A stretch of 64,000 bases of DNA from Litorivivens sp041624475 (GTDB taxonomy: Bacteria; Pseudomonadota; Gammaproteobacteria; Pseudomonadales; Spongiibacteraceae). Shown piece after piece: positions 1 through 8,065 of the stretch. A program made the translations under genes and the position numbers. The stretch lies in contig NZ_JBFJUX010000004.1 of NCBI RefSeq assembly GCF_041624475.1, positions 124,001 to 188,000 of the forward strand, read 5' to 3'. The stretch's first letter is position 1, and each line of letters opens with the position of its first letter. Below the pieces are notes generated by a model. The model was not told the origin of the DNA, searched no databases, and saw only the letters and a list, made by a program, of their open reading frames with translations.

Positions 1-983
1 CCGTTGTCGCTGCTGAATACGAAGAGGGTGTTGTCCAGTTCACCGGTTTTGGCGAGGTGCTGGTATATCCGCCCTACCGAATCGTCTACAGAATTTATGG
101 TGGCGGTATAGGCACGTACGAAGCGTTCGAAATCGAGCATGGCTTCGGCGCTGCGATCCGGGAAATCCTCACGAAAGCCGTAGAGCGGGCCATAGATTCC
201 ATGCCAGGTGTCCAGCCGTTCCGTGACCCACTGAGGCTTGCTTTTCAGGTTGAAGCCGCTGACTGGATAGGGCACTCGTACGTGCTGATAGGTGTTTTCG
301 TACTTTGGTTCGGGAATAAACGGTCCGTGCGGTGCCTTGTGGCCAACCACCAGTGCAAAGGGGCGCCCGGGCTTGCGCTGTTGCAGCCAGTCCAGGGCAA
401 TATCGGTTACACGTTCTGTGTAGTAGCCCTTAACAACTTCGCGCTTGCCGTTGAGATTCAAGGTGGTGTCGTAGTATTTACCCTGTCCTTTATGGGTCAC
501 CCAGTAGTCAAAGCCGGGGCGTTTCGAGTCGTCGTCTTCTCCCATATGCCATTTGCCGATATACGCTGTCTCGTAGTCGGCCTGTCGCAGCAGCATGGGA
601 AAGCTCTGCAGCTGGCGGGGGTAGTCAGTGAAGTTGTCGCGTACGCCATGGGTATGGGCGTAGGTGCCAGAGAGGAAGGAGGCGCGGCTGGGTGAACACA
701 GTGACGAAGTCACGAACATGTTGCTAAACCGGGCGCCTTCCTGTGCCAGTTTGTCGATGTTCGGGGTTTTTATGCCAAGTAGCGGTTTGGGGTGATAGCC
801 CACGGCATCGGATCGCTGATCGTCGGTCAGGATAAAGACGACGTTCGGCGGGGTGGCGGCTTTCAAGGCGAAGCTAAGCCCAAGGAAACTAAAGAAAATT
901 ATTGCATGCGCCCAGTTTCTGCCTGAGTTGCGGTCTCTGATGGGCGGTGTGCCGTGGCTGCCCCTGATGTCGGGTTTGCTCAT
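1..983 (-). CDS. Exported sulfatase, type I (partial, 3' end outside window)
   Basis: Formylglycine-dependent sulfatase hydrolysing sulfate esters, probably of a sulfated polysaccharide outside the cytoplasm. About 327 residues are visible. Residues 26-43 form a hydrophobic signal peptide or anchor after a basic N-terminus. They are followed by NVVFILTDDQ (metal-binding Asp54/Asp55) and the signature CSPSR at 96-100, whose Cys96 is the residue converted to formylglycine. GKWHMG and, near the left edge, FSSDNG are further sulfatase blocks. The reading frame is open to the window edge. The ATG at 983 is the first start in frame; its leader carries a promoter with a LacI-type operator. The substrate cannot be read from the sequence. 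An oxidative maturase or FGE-type enzyme must be supplied from elsewhere. Confidence 0.93.
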   Translation of the reverse strand, partial: MSKPDIRGSHGTPPIRDRNSGRNWAHAIIFFSFLGLSFALKAATPPNVVFILTDDQRSDAVGYHPKPLLGIKTPNIDKLAQEGARFSNMFVTSSLCSPSRASFLSGTYAHTHGVRDNFTDYPRQLQSFPMLLRQADYETAYIGKWHMGEDDDSKRPGFDYWVTHKGQGKYYDTTLNLNGKREVVKGYYTERVTDIALDWLQQRKPGRPFALVVGHKAPHGPFIPEPKYENTYQHVRVPYPVSGFNLKSKPQWVTERLDTWHGIYGPLYGFREDFPDRSAEAMLDFERFVRAYTATINSVDDSVGRIYQHLAKTGELDNTLFVFSSDN

Positions 984-1035
984 TGTCGGGCCTCTCTGGT
1001 GCAGACGCTGGTTTACGTTGTTTTTAGGGTTATAA

Positions 1036-1064
1036 AATGTAAACGTTTACTTTTATAATTGCAA
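1036..1064 (-). promoter_or_regulatory. Probable sulfatase promoter
   Basis: Read leftward, TTGCAA (1059-1064) and TACATT (1036-1041) are separated by 17 bases and match sigma-70 -35 and -10 boxes at 4 of 6 positions each. The start would fall about 45 bases before the sulfatase ATG. The operator-like palindrome lies within the spacer and -10. Inference from spacing only. Confidence 0.5.
1039..1050. promoter_or_regulatory. LacI-family operator-like palindrome
   Basis: GTAAACGTTTAC is a perfect 12-base palindrome with the central CG typical of LacI/GalR-family operators. AT-rich arms (TATAAAA on the left, TTTTATA on the right) extend the symmetry with a single extra base. It sits inside the predicted sulfatase promoter, so binding would block transcription. 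This suggests sugar-inducible control by a LacI-type repressor encoded elsewhere. Confidence 0.65.
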
Positions 1065-1175
1065 TTCTAGCCGGAGTCAATAAAACATTCCGCTTAATAA
1101 TCGTTAATCAGGTGGAAATGAGGGCGCGGCGACAGTTTTAGTGGGCGGTGCTCAGCGTGCGGAAACGCAGCGATA

Positions 1176-1691
1176 CTACGCCACGCCTTTCAAGGTCCGG
1201 TTGATCCAGCCCAGCAAAAACTTGGACTGGCTACTATCGCGATTCACTATCTCTGCATAGCGTGCAACCTTGGCCATGGCGTAGCGGTAAAGAAAGTCCT
1301 GCGCGGGGAAGCTGTTCAGCTTGCCTAGGGTAACCGGGCCCAGTATGCCGTCGGCGCTGGTGTCGAGAATGGACTGGGCGAGTTTGATTGCGGTGCCCGT
1401 GCCTGCGTTCACAGCGAAGTCGAACAGGGTCTCGGCAACGCGTTGATCCTCGATGTCGTCGCCGCGCAGGCGGCTCCAGAACTCATCCCGGTAAAAAGCT
1501 TTTACACAATCTACGAGGGCTGGGTTATGGAGGTCGTCCGCGTCGATATACTGCCAGCCTGACCAGTGCGGATGGTAGCGTCGGGCGACGCCAGCGTAGG
1601 TGGTGCCGCCGCGATCTCCTTCAACGGCGTGGAGCGCATAGCCACCCTCATTGCGAATCATTTCCTCGTAGGCGGGTTCGAACAGGGCCAT
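1176..1691 (-). CDS. Glycoside hydrolase family 108 muramidase
   Basis: Predicted peptidoglycan-degrading N-acetylmuramidase of the GH108 family, 171 residues. The N-terminal half has the family signature EGGY with the catalytic Glu at residue 15, followed by GDRGGTTYAG. The C-terminal third (around SADGILGPVTLGKLNS) resembles the peptidoglycan-binding domain usually fused to GH108. I chose the ATG at 1691 because family proteins begin just before the EGGY helix; an upstream ATG at 1751 would add 20 unrelated residues. No signal peptide is visible, so export would need a holin or other route, and no holin gene is adjacent. Such genes occur in phages and in endolysin-type secretion systems, but no phage genes flank it here. 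Confidence 0.82.
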   Translation of the reverse strand: MALFEPAYEEMIRNEGGYALHAVEGDRGGTTYAGVARRYHPHWSGWQYIDADDLHNPALVDCVKAFYRDEFWSRLRGDDIEDQRVAETLFDFAVNAGTGTAIKLAQSILDTSADGILGPVTLGKLNSFPAQDFLYRYAMAKVARYAEIVNRDSSQSKFLLGWINRTLKGVA

Positions 1692-1815
1692 TGTGGATCT
1701 CGTTTTATTGCTGTTTTCAAAACGATACACCCGCTTTTTACTTGAGGTCAAAAAATCCCATGGCGCTAAGTGTTACGTACCACTAAGCTGAGGGCAGTCA
1801 AAAAGGGGAGGTTGC

Positions 1816-3606
1816 ATGGAGCTGTCGCTTGCGTTGGTGGTAATTCTTGTCAGTGGCATTCTGTGTCAGTGGTTGGCATGGCGCCTGAAAATACCGGCCA
1901 TTGTTCTGCTGGCCACGGCGGGCCTGATTCTGGGGCCTGTATCCGGTTGGGTGCAGCCCGCTGTGGACTTTGGACCAAGCCTTAATGCCGTTATCCAGCT
2001 GTTTGTGGCGGTGATTCTGTTTGAAGGGGGCCTAAACCTGCAGCTTCACGAACTGCGTGAGGCCGGGCGCGTGGTGCGCCGACTTATCTCGGTCGGGGTT
2101 GTGGTGGCCTGGGTGCTGGGTACGCTAGCGGCGCATTTTGTGGGGGGGCTGGGGTGGCCGGTGGCTCTGCTATTGGGGGCGATACTTGTGGTCACAGGGC
2201 CGACCGTTATCATGCCGCTTCTCAAACACGCCAACCTCAATCGTCGTACCGCGTCCTATTTAAAGTGGGAGGGCATCATCAACGACCCGCTGGGTGTGAT
2301 GCTGGCGGTAATCGTCTACCAGTACTTTCTCTACTCCGGCGAGGCAGGTGATCTGGGGCACGCCCTCTACAGCCTGGCGGAGGCCGTGGTCATTGCTGCA
2401 CTCATCGGTGGTGGCGGTGGCTATTTGCTGGGCCAGGGCTTTCGTCGAGGCTGGGTGCCTGAATATCTGAAAGCGCCGATGATTATCGCGATAGCACTGG
2501 GGGTGTATGCCCTGTCGCATCTGGTGCTGCACGAATCCGGGCTGTTGGCAGTTACCGTGATGGGGGTGATGATGGGCAATATGGGGCTGCGCAGTATTGA
2601 TGAAATGCGCCGCTTCAAGGAATACATCACCATTATTCTGGTTTCCTTTCTATTTGTAATTCTCACCGCATCGCTGGAGCCGCGCCTGCTGAGCGAGTTG
2701 AACTGGCAGTTGATGGCCATGCTCATGGTGTTTCTCTTCGTGGTGCGTCCATTGACCGTTTGGATATCCACCATGGGTATTAAGATGCCCTGGCAGGAGC
2801 GCTTTCTAGTGGGCTGGATTGCCCCACGGGGGGTGGTGGCTGCAGCCTCCGCTGGTGCCTTCGCGCCGGCGATGATGGAGGCCGGTTACGCGGGTGCTGA
2901 GTTGTTGGTACCTGCGGTGTTTCTAGTGATCTTTGCCACCGTTATTCTGCATGGCTTCAGTCTCGGCCCGCTGGCGCGGCGCCTGGGTTTGCGTGCGGAA
3001 GGCTCCGGCCGGGTGCTGCTAGTGGGTGCCTCGCCCTGGTCGGTAGAGTTGTCCAAGGTCTTGAAAGAGCTGAAAGTCGACGTAATGCTGGCAGACACCG
3101 ACTGGGCACGGCTGCGTCCGGCACGGCAGCACGGTGTACCGACCTGGTATGGAGAAATTCTATCCGAGCGCGCAGAAGAAGCGCTGGAGCTGGATGGGGT
3201 GAAAGTGGTGCTGGCTGCAACTGGCAATGTTGCCTATAACTCGATGGTGTGTAATCACTTCGCCTCGGAGATAGGACGTACTCAGGTCTATCAATTGACG
3301 GACTCGGAAAATAGCGATGACAGTGATCGTCGCAAGGTGTCGCACGTACGACGTGGCATCAGTGTGTTTTCCCGTAAAGTGACCTTTGGCACCCTGTGGA
3401 ACAACCTGATTAGAGACTGGCGTTTCCAGAAAACTCGAGTCACAGAGGAATACAGCGGTGACGACATTATTATGCAGTTGCCGGATGACGCCATCATGGT
3501 AGCGGTGATTGGTAAAGAGGGGCGGCTGGATTGGGTGTCGAAGGAATCCCCCTCCTTGAAAGTGGGGGATATACTGGTGAGCTTTGTGCCGCCTGCGACT
3601 GACTAA
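1816..3606 (+). CDS. Cation/proton antiporter, CPA1 type, with C-terminal TrkA-N domain
   Basis: Inner-membrane sodium or potassium/proton exchanger, 596 residues. Roughly residues 1-390 are a run of hydrophobic helices of the Na+/H+ exchanger fold, including the TGPTVIMPLLKHANLNRR block and the WIAPRGVVAAASAGAFAP block seen in NhaP-type proteins. From about residue 400 a cytosolic Rossmann segment (VLLVGASPWSVELSKVL) resembles the TrkA-N/RCK nucleotide-binding domain, which in related antiporters gates transport. The ATG follows AGGGGAGG at good spacing. Its stop codon overlaps that of the convergent lipocalin gene. The transported ion cannot be determined. Confidence 0.9.
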   Translation: MELSLALVVILVSGILCQWLAWRLKIPAIVLLATAGLILGPVSGWVQPAVDFGPSLNAVIQLFVAVILFEGGLNLQLHELREAGRVVRRLISVGVVVAWVLGTLAAHFVGGLGWPVALLLGAILVVTGPTVIMPLLKHANLNRRTASYLKWEGIINDPLGVMLAVIVYQYFLYSGEAGDLGHALYSLAEAVVIAALIGGGGGYLLGQGFRRGWVPEYLKAPMIIAIALGVYALSHLVLHESGLLAVTVMGVMMGNMGLRSIDEMRRFKEYITIILVSFLFVILTASLEPRLLSELNWQLMAMLMVFLFVVRPLTVWISTMGIKMPWQERFLVGWIAPRGVVAAASAGAFAPAMMEAGYAGAELLVPAVFLVIFATVILHGFSLGPLARRLGLRAEGSGRVLLVGASPWSVELSKVLKELKVDVMLADTDWARLRPARQHGVPTWYGEILSERAEEALELDGVKVVLAATGNVAYNSMVCNHFASEIGRTQVYQLTDSENSDDSDRRKVSHVRRGISVFSRKVTFGTLWNNLIRDWRFQKTRVTEEYSGDDIIMQLPDDAIMVAVIGKEGRLDWVSKESPSLKVGDILVSFVPPATD

Positions 3607-4124
3607 TCAGTAGTGTTATGTTCTACAAAAATCAGTTGCTGTGTGTCAAAACCGCGCTTTTGAGCTTCCGCGATAAAGCGTTGTTTTAGCTCCTCGCTAA
3701 TCTCAGGCTTTCGTGCCAGTAGCCACAGGTAGTCGGTGTTGAATCCGCTGACAAAGGCGTAGTCGTAGTTACTGCCAAGCTCAAAGATGACATAGGAGCT
3801 GTAAAAGGGGCCGAAGAAAGAGACTTTCAGGTAACCCTCGTCGGTATCTCCCGCCAGTTTTGCTTTGCCGATGGCGTCCTTCCATTTTTTCTTGTCGGTA
3901 TCGAAGCCCTGGTTTTTCACCTCAACCATGCCGTTGTCTTTCAGTGTGTACTGAGCCGTGACCTGGCTCAGGCCACGTTCAAATGAATGATCAAGACGGG
4001 CAATTTCGTACCAAGTGCCGAGGAAACGCTGCAGTTCGAAATTGTCGACTGGCTGAACTTTTTCCGGCATGCCCATGCAGGCGCTGAGGAAAAGGGTGGA
4101 GAAAATTGTCAGGATGAGTTTCAT
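3603..4124 (-). CDS. blc: Outer-membrane lipocalin lipoprotein
   Basis: Bacterial lipocalin of 173 residues. A lipoprotein signal ends in LSAC with the acylated Cys16; no Asp follows at +2, so outer-membrane sorting is expected. The lipocalin GxW motif appears as FLGTWYEIAR (Trp38), with further family blocks LKVSFFGPFYSSYVIFELG and YLWLLARKPEIS. Blc proteins bind lysophospholipids or fatty acids and are linked to membrane maintenance and stress. The gene is alone on this strand, and its stop codon overlaps the end of the convergent antiporter gene by four bases. Confidence 0.95.
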   Translation of the reverse strand: MKLILTIFSTLFLSACMGMPEKVQPVDNFELQRFLGTWYEIARLDHSFERGLSQVTAQYTLKDNGMVEVKNQGFDTDKKKWKDAIGKAKLAGDTDEGYLKVSFFGPFYSSYVIFELGSNYDYAFVSGFNTDYLWLLARKPEISEELKQRFIAEAQKRGFDTQQLIFVEHNTTD

Positions 4125-4196
4125 GTGTCGGCTGCCTGTATTTTTTTATTCAGTGTAGCAGTATATTTGGCGGAACCGGCTTCTATTGACGTACTG

Positions 4197-4241
4197 CCCC
4201 TCACCCTGTCCCTCTCCCAGGGGGAGAGCTGGGGTGAGGGG
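4197..4241. repeat. REP-like palindrome A
   Basis: Imperfect palindrome between the lipocalin and ettA genes. The outer arms CCCCTCACCC and GGGTGAGGGG enclose an inner hairpin CCCTCTCCC/GGGAGAG. The same core recurs near 13.2, 18.8, 18.9, 20.1 and 20.2 kb, always between genes, so this is a dispersed repeat family and not a chance terminator. Here both outer arms are present around one hairpin. Confidence 0.8.
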
Positions 4242-4271
4242 CCGGGCAGTTCGAATAAAATACCGAACGCT

Positions 4272-5933
4272 CTACTTGAGCTTCTTGTACTTGACCCGTT
4301 CCGGTTGAGCTTTCTCACCTTTGCGCTCGATCAGGTCCGCGTGGTACTCGGTGTAGTTCCCTTCAAAGAATACCACTTCCGAGTTGCCTTCGTAGGCCAG
4401 AATGTGGGTCGCGATACGGTCGAGGAACCAGCGGTCGTGCGAGATCACCATGGCGCAGCCGGGGAAGGTAAGCAGGGCCTCTTCCAGAGCACGCAGGGTT
4501 TCCACGTCCAGATCGTTTGAGGGTTCATCGAGCAGCAGAACGTTGCCGCCCTGACGCAGGGTGCAGGCCAGCTGCAAGCGACCGCGCTCACCGCCGGAGA
4601 GTTCGCCGACGCGTTTTTGCTGGTCTGAGCCTTTGAAGTTAAAGCGGCCGATATAAGCGCGCGAGGGTACTTCGTAGCCGTTGATGTTGAGAATGTCGTG
4701 ACCATCGCTGACCGCTTCCCAGACGGTTTTGCTGTCGTCCAGGTTGTCGCGCATCTGATCAACCGATACCAGCTTGACGGTTTCACCGAGCTCGATGGTG
4801 CCGCTGTCCGGCGTTTCCTTGCCGTTAAGCATGCGGAACAGGGTCGACTTGCCCGCGCCGTTACCGCCGATTACGCCGACGATGGCGCCCTTGGGCACCG
4901 AGAAGCTCAGATTGTCGAACAGGCATTGATCGCCATAGGATTTGCTGACGCCGTCAACCTCAATCACTTTGTCCCCCAGGCGCGGGCCCGGTGGAATGTA
5001 GATCTCGTTGGTTTCGTTGCGGGTCTGGAATTCCTGGCTTTGCAGTTCTTCGAAACGCTGCAGGCGGGCCTTGCTCTTGGCGCGGCGGCCTTTGGGATTA
5101 CTGCGCACCCACTCCAGTTCGGACTCGATGGTTTTCTTGCGCGAGGCTTCGCCTTTGGCTTCCATTTCCAGACGTTTTTCCTTGGCTTCCAGCCAGTCGG
5201 AGTAATTGCCTTCGTAGGGAATGCCGTGGCCGCGATCCAGTTCCAGAATCCAGCCGGCGGCGTTGTCGAGGAAGTAGCGATCGTGAGTGATGGCAACCAC
5301 GGTGCCGTTGAAGTCACACAAAAAGCGTTCCAGCCAGGCGACGGATTCGGCGTCAAGGTGGTTGGTAGGCTCGTCGAGCAGCAGCATGTCCGGGCCCGAA
5401 AGCAGCAGGCGACAGAGGGCGACTCGGCGCTTTTCACCCCCGGAGAGGTTCTCAATTTTTGCGTCCCAGGGCGGCAGGCGCAGGGCGTCCGCGGCAACTT
5501 CCAGTTGATGGTCGAGGTTGTGAGCGTCGGCGGCCTGAATGATGTTTTCAAGTTGTTGCTGCTTTTTCGCCAGCGCGTCGAAATCGGCGTCCGGCTCGGC
5601 GTAGGCGGCGTAGACTTTTTCCAGTTCCGCCTGGGCTTCTTTCACTTCGCCCACGCCTTCCTCGACGCATTCACGTACGGTTTTGGTCGGGTCGAGCTCA
5701 GGCTCCTGCTGCAGATAGCCCACCTTGATGCCGGGCTGCGGGCGGGCCTCGCCGTTAAATTCGGTATCGACCCCGGCCATGATGCGCAGCAGGGTGGATT
5801 TACCTGCACCGTTCAGGCCGAGTACGCCGATCTTGGCGCCGGGGAAGAAGGACAGGGAGATATCCTTGAGAATTTCGCGTTTGGGCGGCACAACCTTGCC
5901 GACCCGGTTCATCGTATATACGTATTGGGCCAT
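4272..5933 (-). CDS. ettA: Energy-dependent translational throttle protein EttA (ABC-F)
   Basis: Cytosolic ABC-F ATPase of 553 residues, the EttA length. It binds the ribosomal E site and gates entry into elongation according to ATP/ADP ratio. The first ABC domain has Walker A GLNGAGKST (39-47), signature LSGGEKRR and Walker B LLLDEPTNHLD. The second has GGNGAGKST, LSGGERGR and the EttA-typical LLLDEPSNDLD. The charged linker between the domains and the near identity to E. coli EttA throughout separate it from Uup and YheS. It is transcribed leftward, apparently alone, with a REP-like element just downstream. Confidence 0.96.
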   Translation of the reverse strand: MAQYVYTMNRVGKVVPPKREILKDISLSFFPGAKIGVLGLNGAGKSTLLRIMAGVDTEFNGEARPQPGIKVGYLQQEPELDPTKTVRECVEEGVGEVKEAQAELEKVYAAYAEPDADFDALAKKQQQLENIIQAADAHNLDHQLEVAADALRLPPWDAKIENLSGGEKRRVALCRLLLSGPDMLLLDEPTNHLDAESVAWLERFLCDFNGTVVAITHDRYFLDNAAGWILELDRGHGIPYEGNYSDWLEAKEKRLEMEAKGEASRKKTIESELEWVRSNPKGRRAKSKARLQRFEELQSQEFQTRNETNEIYIPPGPRLGDKVIEVDGVSKSYGDQCLFDNLSFSVPKGAIVGVIGGNGAGKSTLFRMLNGKETPDSGTIELGETVKLVSVDQMRDNLDDSKTVWEAVSDGHDILNINGYEVPSRAYIGRFNFKGSDQQKRVGELSGGERGRLQLACTLRQGGNVLLLDEPSNDLDVETLRALEEALLTFPGCAMVISHDRWFLDRIATHILAYEGNSEVVFFEGNYTEYHADLIERKGEKAQPERVKYKKLK

Positions 5934-6038
5934 GTTTGTAATCTCGGTTGAGAGTGTTGGAATCAGAACGTCGGAATGGGGAGCAAGGTAGCCGAATGAT
6001 CGCCAGGAATCAACGCGCTACCCTTGCACCCATGTGGC

Positions 6039-7643
6039 TCAGGCAGTCTTGCGGTTATTAACCTCTTGCTGGGCCAGATATTCATCATAGGTGCCCTGAA
6101 AGTCGATCAGCTTCTGATCCTTGATTTCGATCACCCGGGTGGCCAGCGAGGCGACAAATTCGCGGTCGTGGCTGACGAAGATCAAGGTGCCGTCGTAGTG
6201 CTCCAGTGCCAGGTTCAGGGCTTCGATGGCTTCCATGTCCAGGTGGTTGGTGGGCTCGTCCATGATCAGCACGTTGGTGTCCATCATCATCAGCTTGCCG
6301 AACAGTAAACGGTTTTTCTCGCCACCGGAACAGACCTTGGCCTGCTTGTTAAAGTCGTCTGAACTGAACAGCAAACGGCCAAGCGTGGCGCGCACAATCT
6401 GATCGTCGTGGCTGGGTTTGCGCCACTGACTCATCCAGTCGAATAGGTTCAGGTCGTTGTCGAAATCAGCGCTGCTGTCCTGCGGGCAGTAACCCAGCGT
6501 GGCGTTTTCCGCCCATTTCACAACACCTTCATTGATGCTCAGCTCATCCATCAAACAGCGCAGCAGCGTGGTCTTGCCGGCACCGTTTTCACCGATGATG
6601 GCCAGGCGGCTGCCGGCCTCGAGAATCATATTGCCTTTGGCAAACAGCGGCTCGTCAAAACCGTGACCGACGTTTTCCAGAGTCAGTGCCTGACGATGCA
6701 GCTTTTTATCCTGCTTGAAGCGGATATAGGGTGACACACGACTGGAAGCCTTGATCTCGTCGAGCTGGATTTTCTCGATCTGCTTGGCGCGCGAGGTGGC
6801 CTGTTTTGCTTTGGAGGCGTTGGCCGAGAAGCGGCTGACGAACTGCTGCAGGTCGGCGATCTGGGCAGACTTTTTAGCGTTCTGTGATTGCAGGCGCTCG
6901 CGGGCTGCGGTGGCGGCCGTCATAAAGTCATCGTAATTGCCGGGGTAAACCCGCAGTTCGCCGTAGTCGATATCAGCCATATGGGTGCATACCGCGTTTA
7001 GAAAGTGGCGGTCGTGCGAAATGATGACCATGGTGCTTTTACGTTGGTTGAGTACATCTTCCAGCCAGCGAATGGTGTTGATGTCGAGGTTGTTGGTGGG
7101 CTCGTCCAGCAGCAGAATGTCGGGGTCGGAGAACAGGGCCTGGGCCAGCAATACCCTCAGCTTCAGACCGGGGGCGACTTCACTCATGGGGCCGTAGTGG
7201 TATTCCTGATCGATACCGGCGCCCAGCAGAATTTCGCCGGCGCTGCTTTCGGCGCTGTAACCGTCCAGCTCCATAAAACGGGTTTCCAGCTCAGCGACTT
7301 TCATGCCGTCTTCTTCTGACATATCCGTCTGGGCGTAGATGCGGTCCCGCTCCTGCTTGATATCCCACAGATCGGTGTGGCCCATGATGACAGTGTCGAT
7401 CACTGAGAACTTTTCGAAAGCGAACTGATCCTGAGACAGCTTGCCCACACGTTCGTTGATATCGATGGAGACATTGCCGGAGGTTGGCTTGAGACTGCCA
7501 TCCAGAATTTTCATAAAGGTGGACTTGCCGCAGCCGTTGGCGCCAATCAGGCCGTAGCGGTTGCCGCCGCCAAACTTTACCGAAATATTTTCAAACAGGG
7601 GCTTGGCACCAAATTGCATGGTGACGTTGGCGGTGGTGATCAA
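6039..7643 (-). CDS. ybiT: ABC-F ATPase YbiT
   Basis: Second ABC-F protein, 534 residues, closest to YbiT, a ribosome-associated translation factor. Domain 1 has Walker A GANGCGKST and LLLDEPTNNLD, but its signature motif is the degenerate VAPGLKLR typical of YbiT. Domain 2 has GENGAGKTT, CSGGEKNR and LIMDEPTNHLD. The start codon is TTG at 7643: it follows AAAGGA by a normal distance and gives the N-terminus ITTANVTMQFG, which aligns with the E. coli protein. It lies 105 bases upstream of ettA on the same strand, so two paralogous translation factors sit side by side. Confidence 0.94.
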   Translation of the reverse strand: MITTANVTMQFGAKPLFENISVKFGGGNRYGLIGANGCGKSTFMKILDGSLKPTSGNVSIDINERVGKLSQDQFAFEKFSVIDTVIMGHTDLWDIKQERDRIYAQTDMSEEDGMKVAELETRFMELDGYSAESSAGEILLGAGIDQEYHYGPMSEVAPGLKLRVLLAQALFSDPDILLLDEPTNNLDINTIRWLEDVLNQRKSTMVIISHDRHFLNAVCTHMADIDYGELRVYPGNYDDFMTAATAARERLQSQNAKKSAQIADLQQFVSRFSANASKAKQATSRAKQIEKIQLDEIKASSRVSPYIRFKQDKKLHRQALTLENVGHGFDEPLFAKGNMILEAGSRLAIIGENGAGKTTLLRCLMDELSINEGVVKWAENATLGYCPQDSSADFDNDLNLFDWMSQWRKPSHDDQIVRATLGRLLFSSDDFNKQAKVCSGGEKNRLLFGKLMMMDTNVLIMDEPTNHLDMEAIEALNLALEHYDGTLIFVSHDREFVASLATRVIEIKDQKLIDFQGTYDEYLAQQEVNNRKTA

Positions 7644-7694
7644 AAGAGGAATCCTTTGCGTGTAAAACGCAGTGTGTGGTTAGAGAATGTGATG

Positions 7695-8060
7695 CTATCC
7701 GACGGTGGGCGGAACGGTGCAGGGCACCCACTCCCACCACTCGTGTTCGCCTTCGTCACCGTCTTCCTTCTTACGGTGTACATCCCAGGTCACGAGAAAG
7801 TCCGGGTTGTCGATGGTCTGGTCTTCGCTGTCGGTAAAGCTGCCTTGCGGGGCGATAAACCAGCAGCTGAGTTCCGGTGGCAGGGTAAAGTCGCGCTCGT
7901 CCTGAAGCGGCCGCAACACAATGCCTTCGTCGCTGGCGCTGTGCACCCGGGCGGCGAGCATGCGTTGGTTCAGCACCTCGCCGGCCGGGTTGTAGTAACT
8001 CAGGCCGAGTACGCAGGATTTACCTACGAGGTCGGCGAGGTCTGTGACTGCATTGGCCAT
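7695..8060 (-). CDS. Unknown small acidic protein encoded with serA
   Basis: I do not recognise this 121-residue protein. It is soluble-looking, with no signal peptide or membrane segment. The middle contains SASDEGIVLRPLQDE. The C-terminal 50 residues are acidic and aromatic, with the run HEWWEWVPC. It starts at an ATG only five bases after the serA stop codon and lies 51 bases before ybiT, so it is almost certainly co-transcribed with serA and translated downstream of it. A regulatory or accessory role in serine synthesis is possible from position alone, but nothing in the sequence shows it. Confidence 0.8.
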   Translation of the reverse strand: MANAVTDLADLVGKSCVLGLSYYNPAGEVLNQRMLAARVHSASDEGIVLRPLQDERDFTLPPELSCWFIAPQGSFTDSEDQTIDNPDFLVTWDVHRKKEDGDEGEHEWWEWVPCTVPPTVG

Positions 8061-8065
8061 ATAAC

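Noticed and set aside
57..695. Rightward open frame of 212 codons at the left edge
   Set aside because: It lies antisense to the sulfatase, whose C-x-P-S-R motif and signal peptide on the other strand are unmistakable.
1176..1691. Prophage remnant
   Set aside because: A single lysin-like gene with no integrase, capsid, holin or attachment repeats is not enough to call a prophage.
4698..5951. Rightward open frame of 417 codons
   Set aside because: Antisense shadow of ettA, whose ABC motifs are intact on the other strand.
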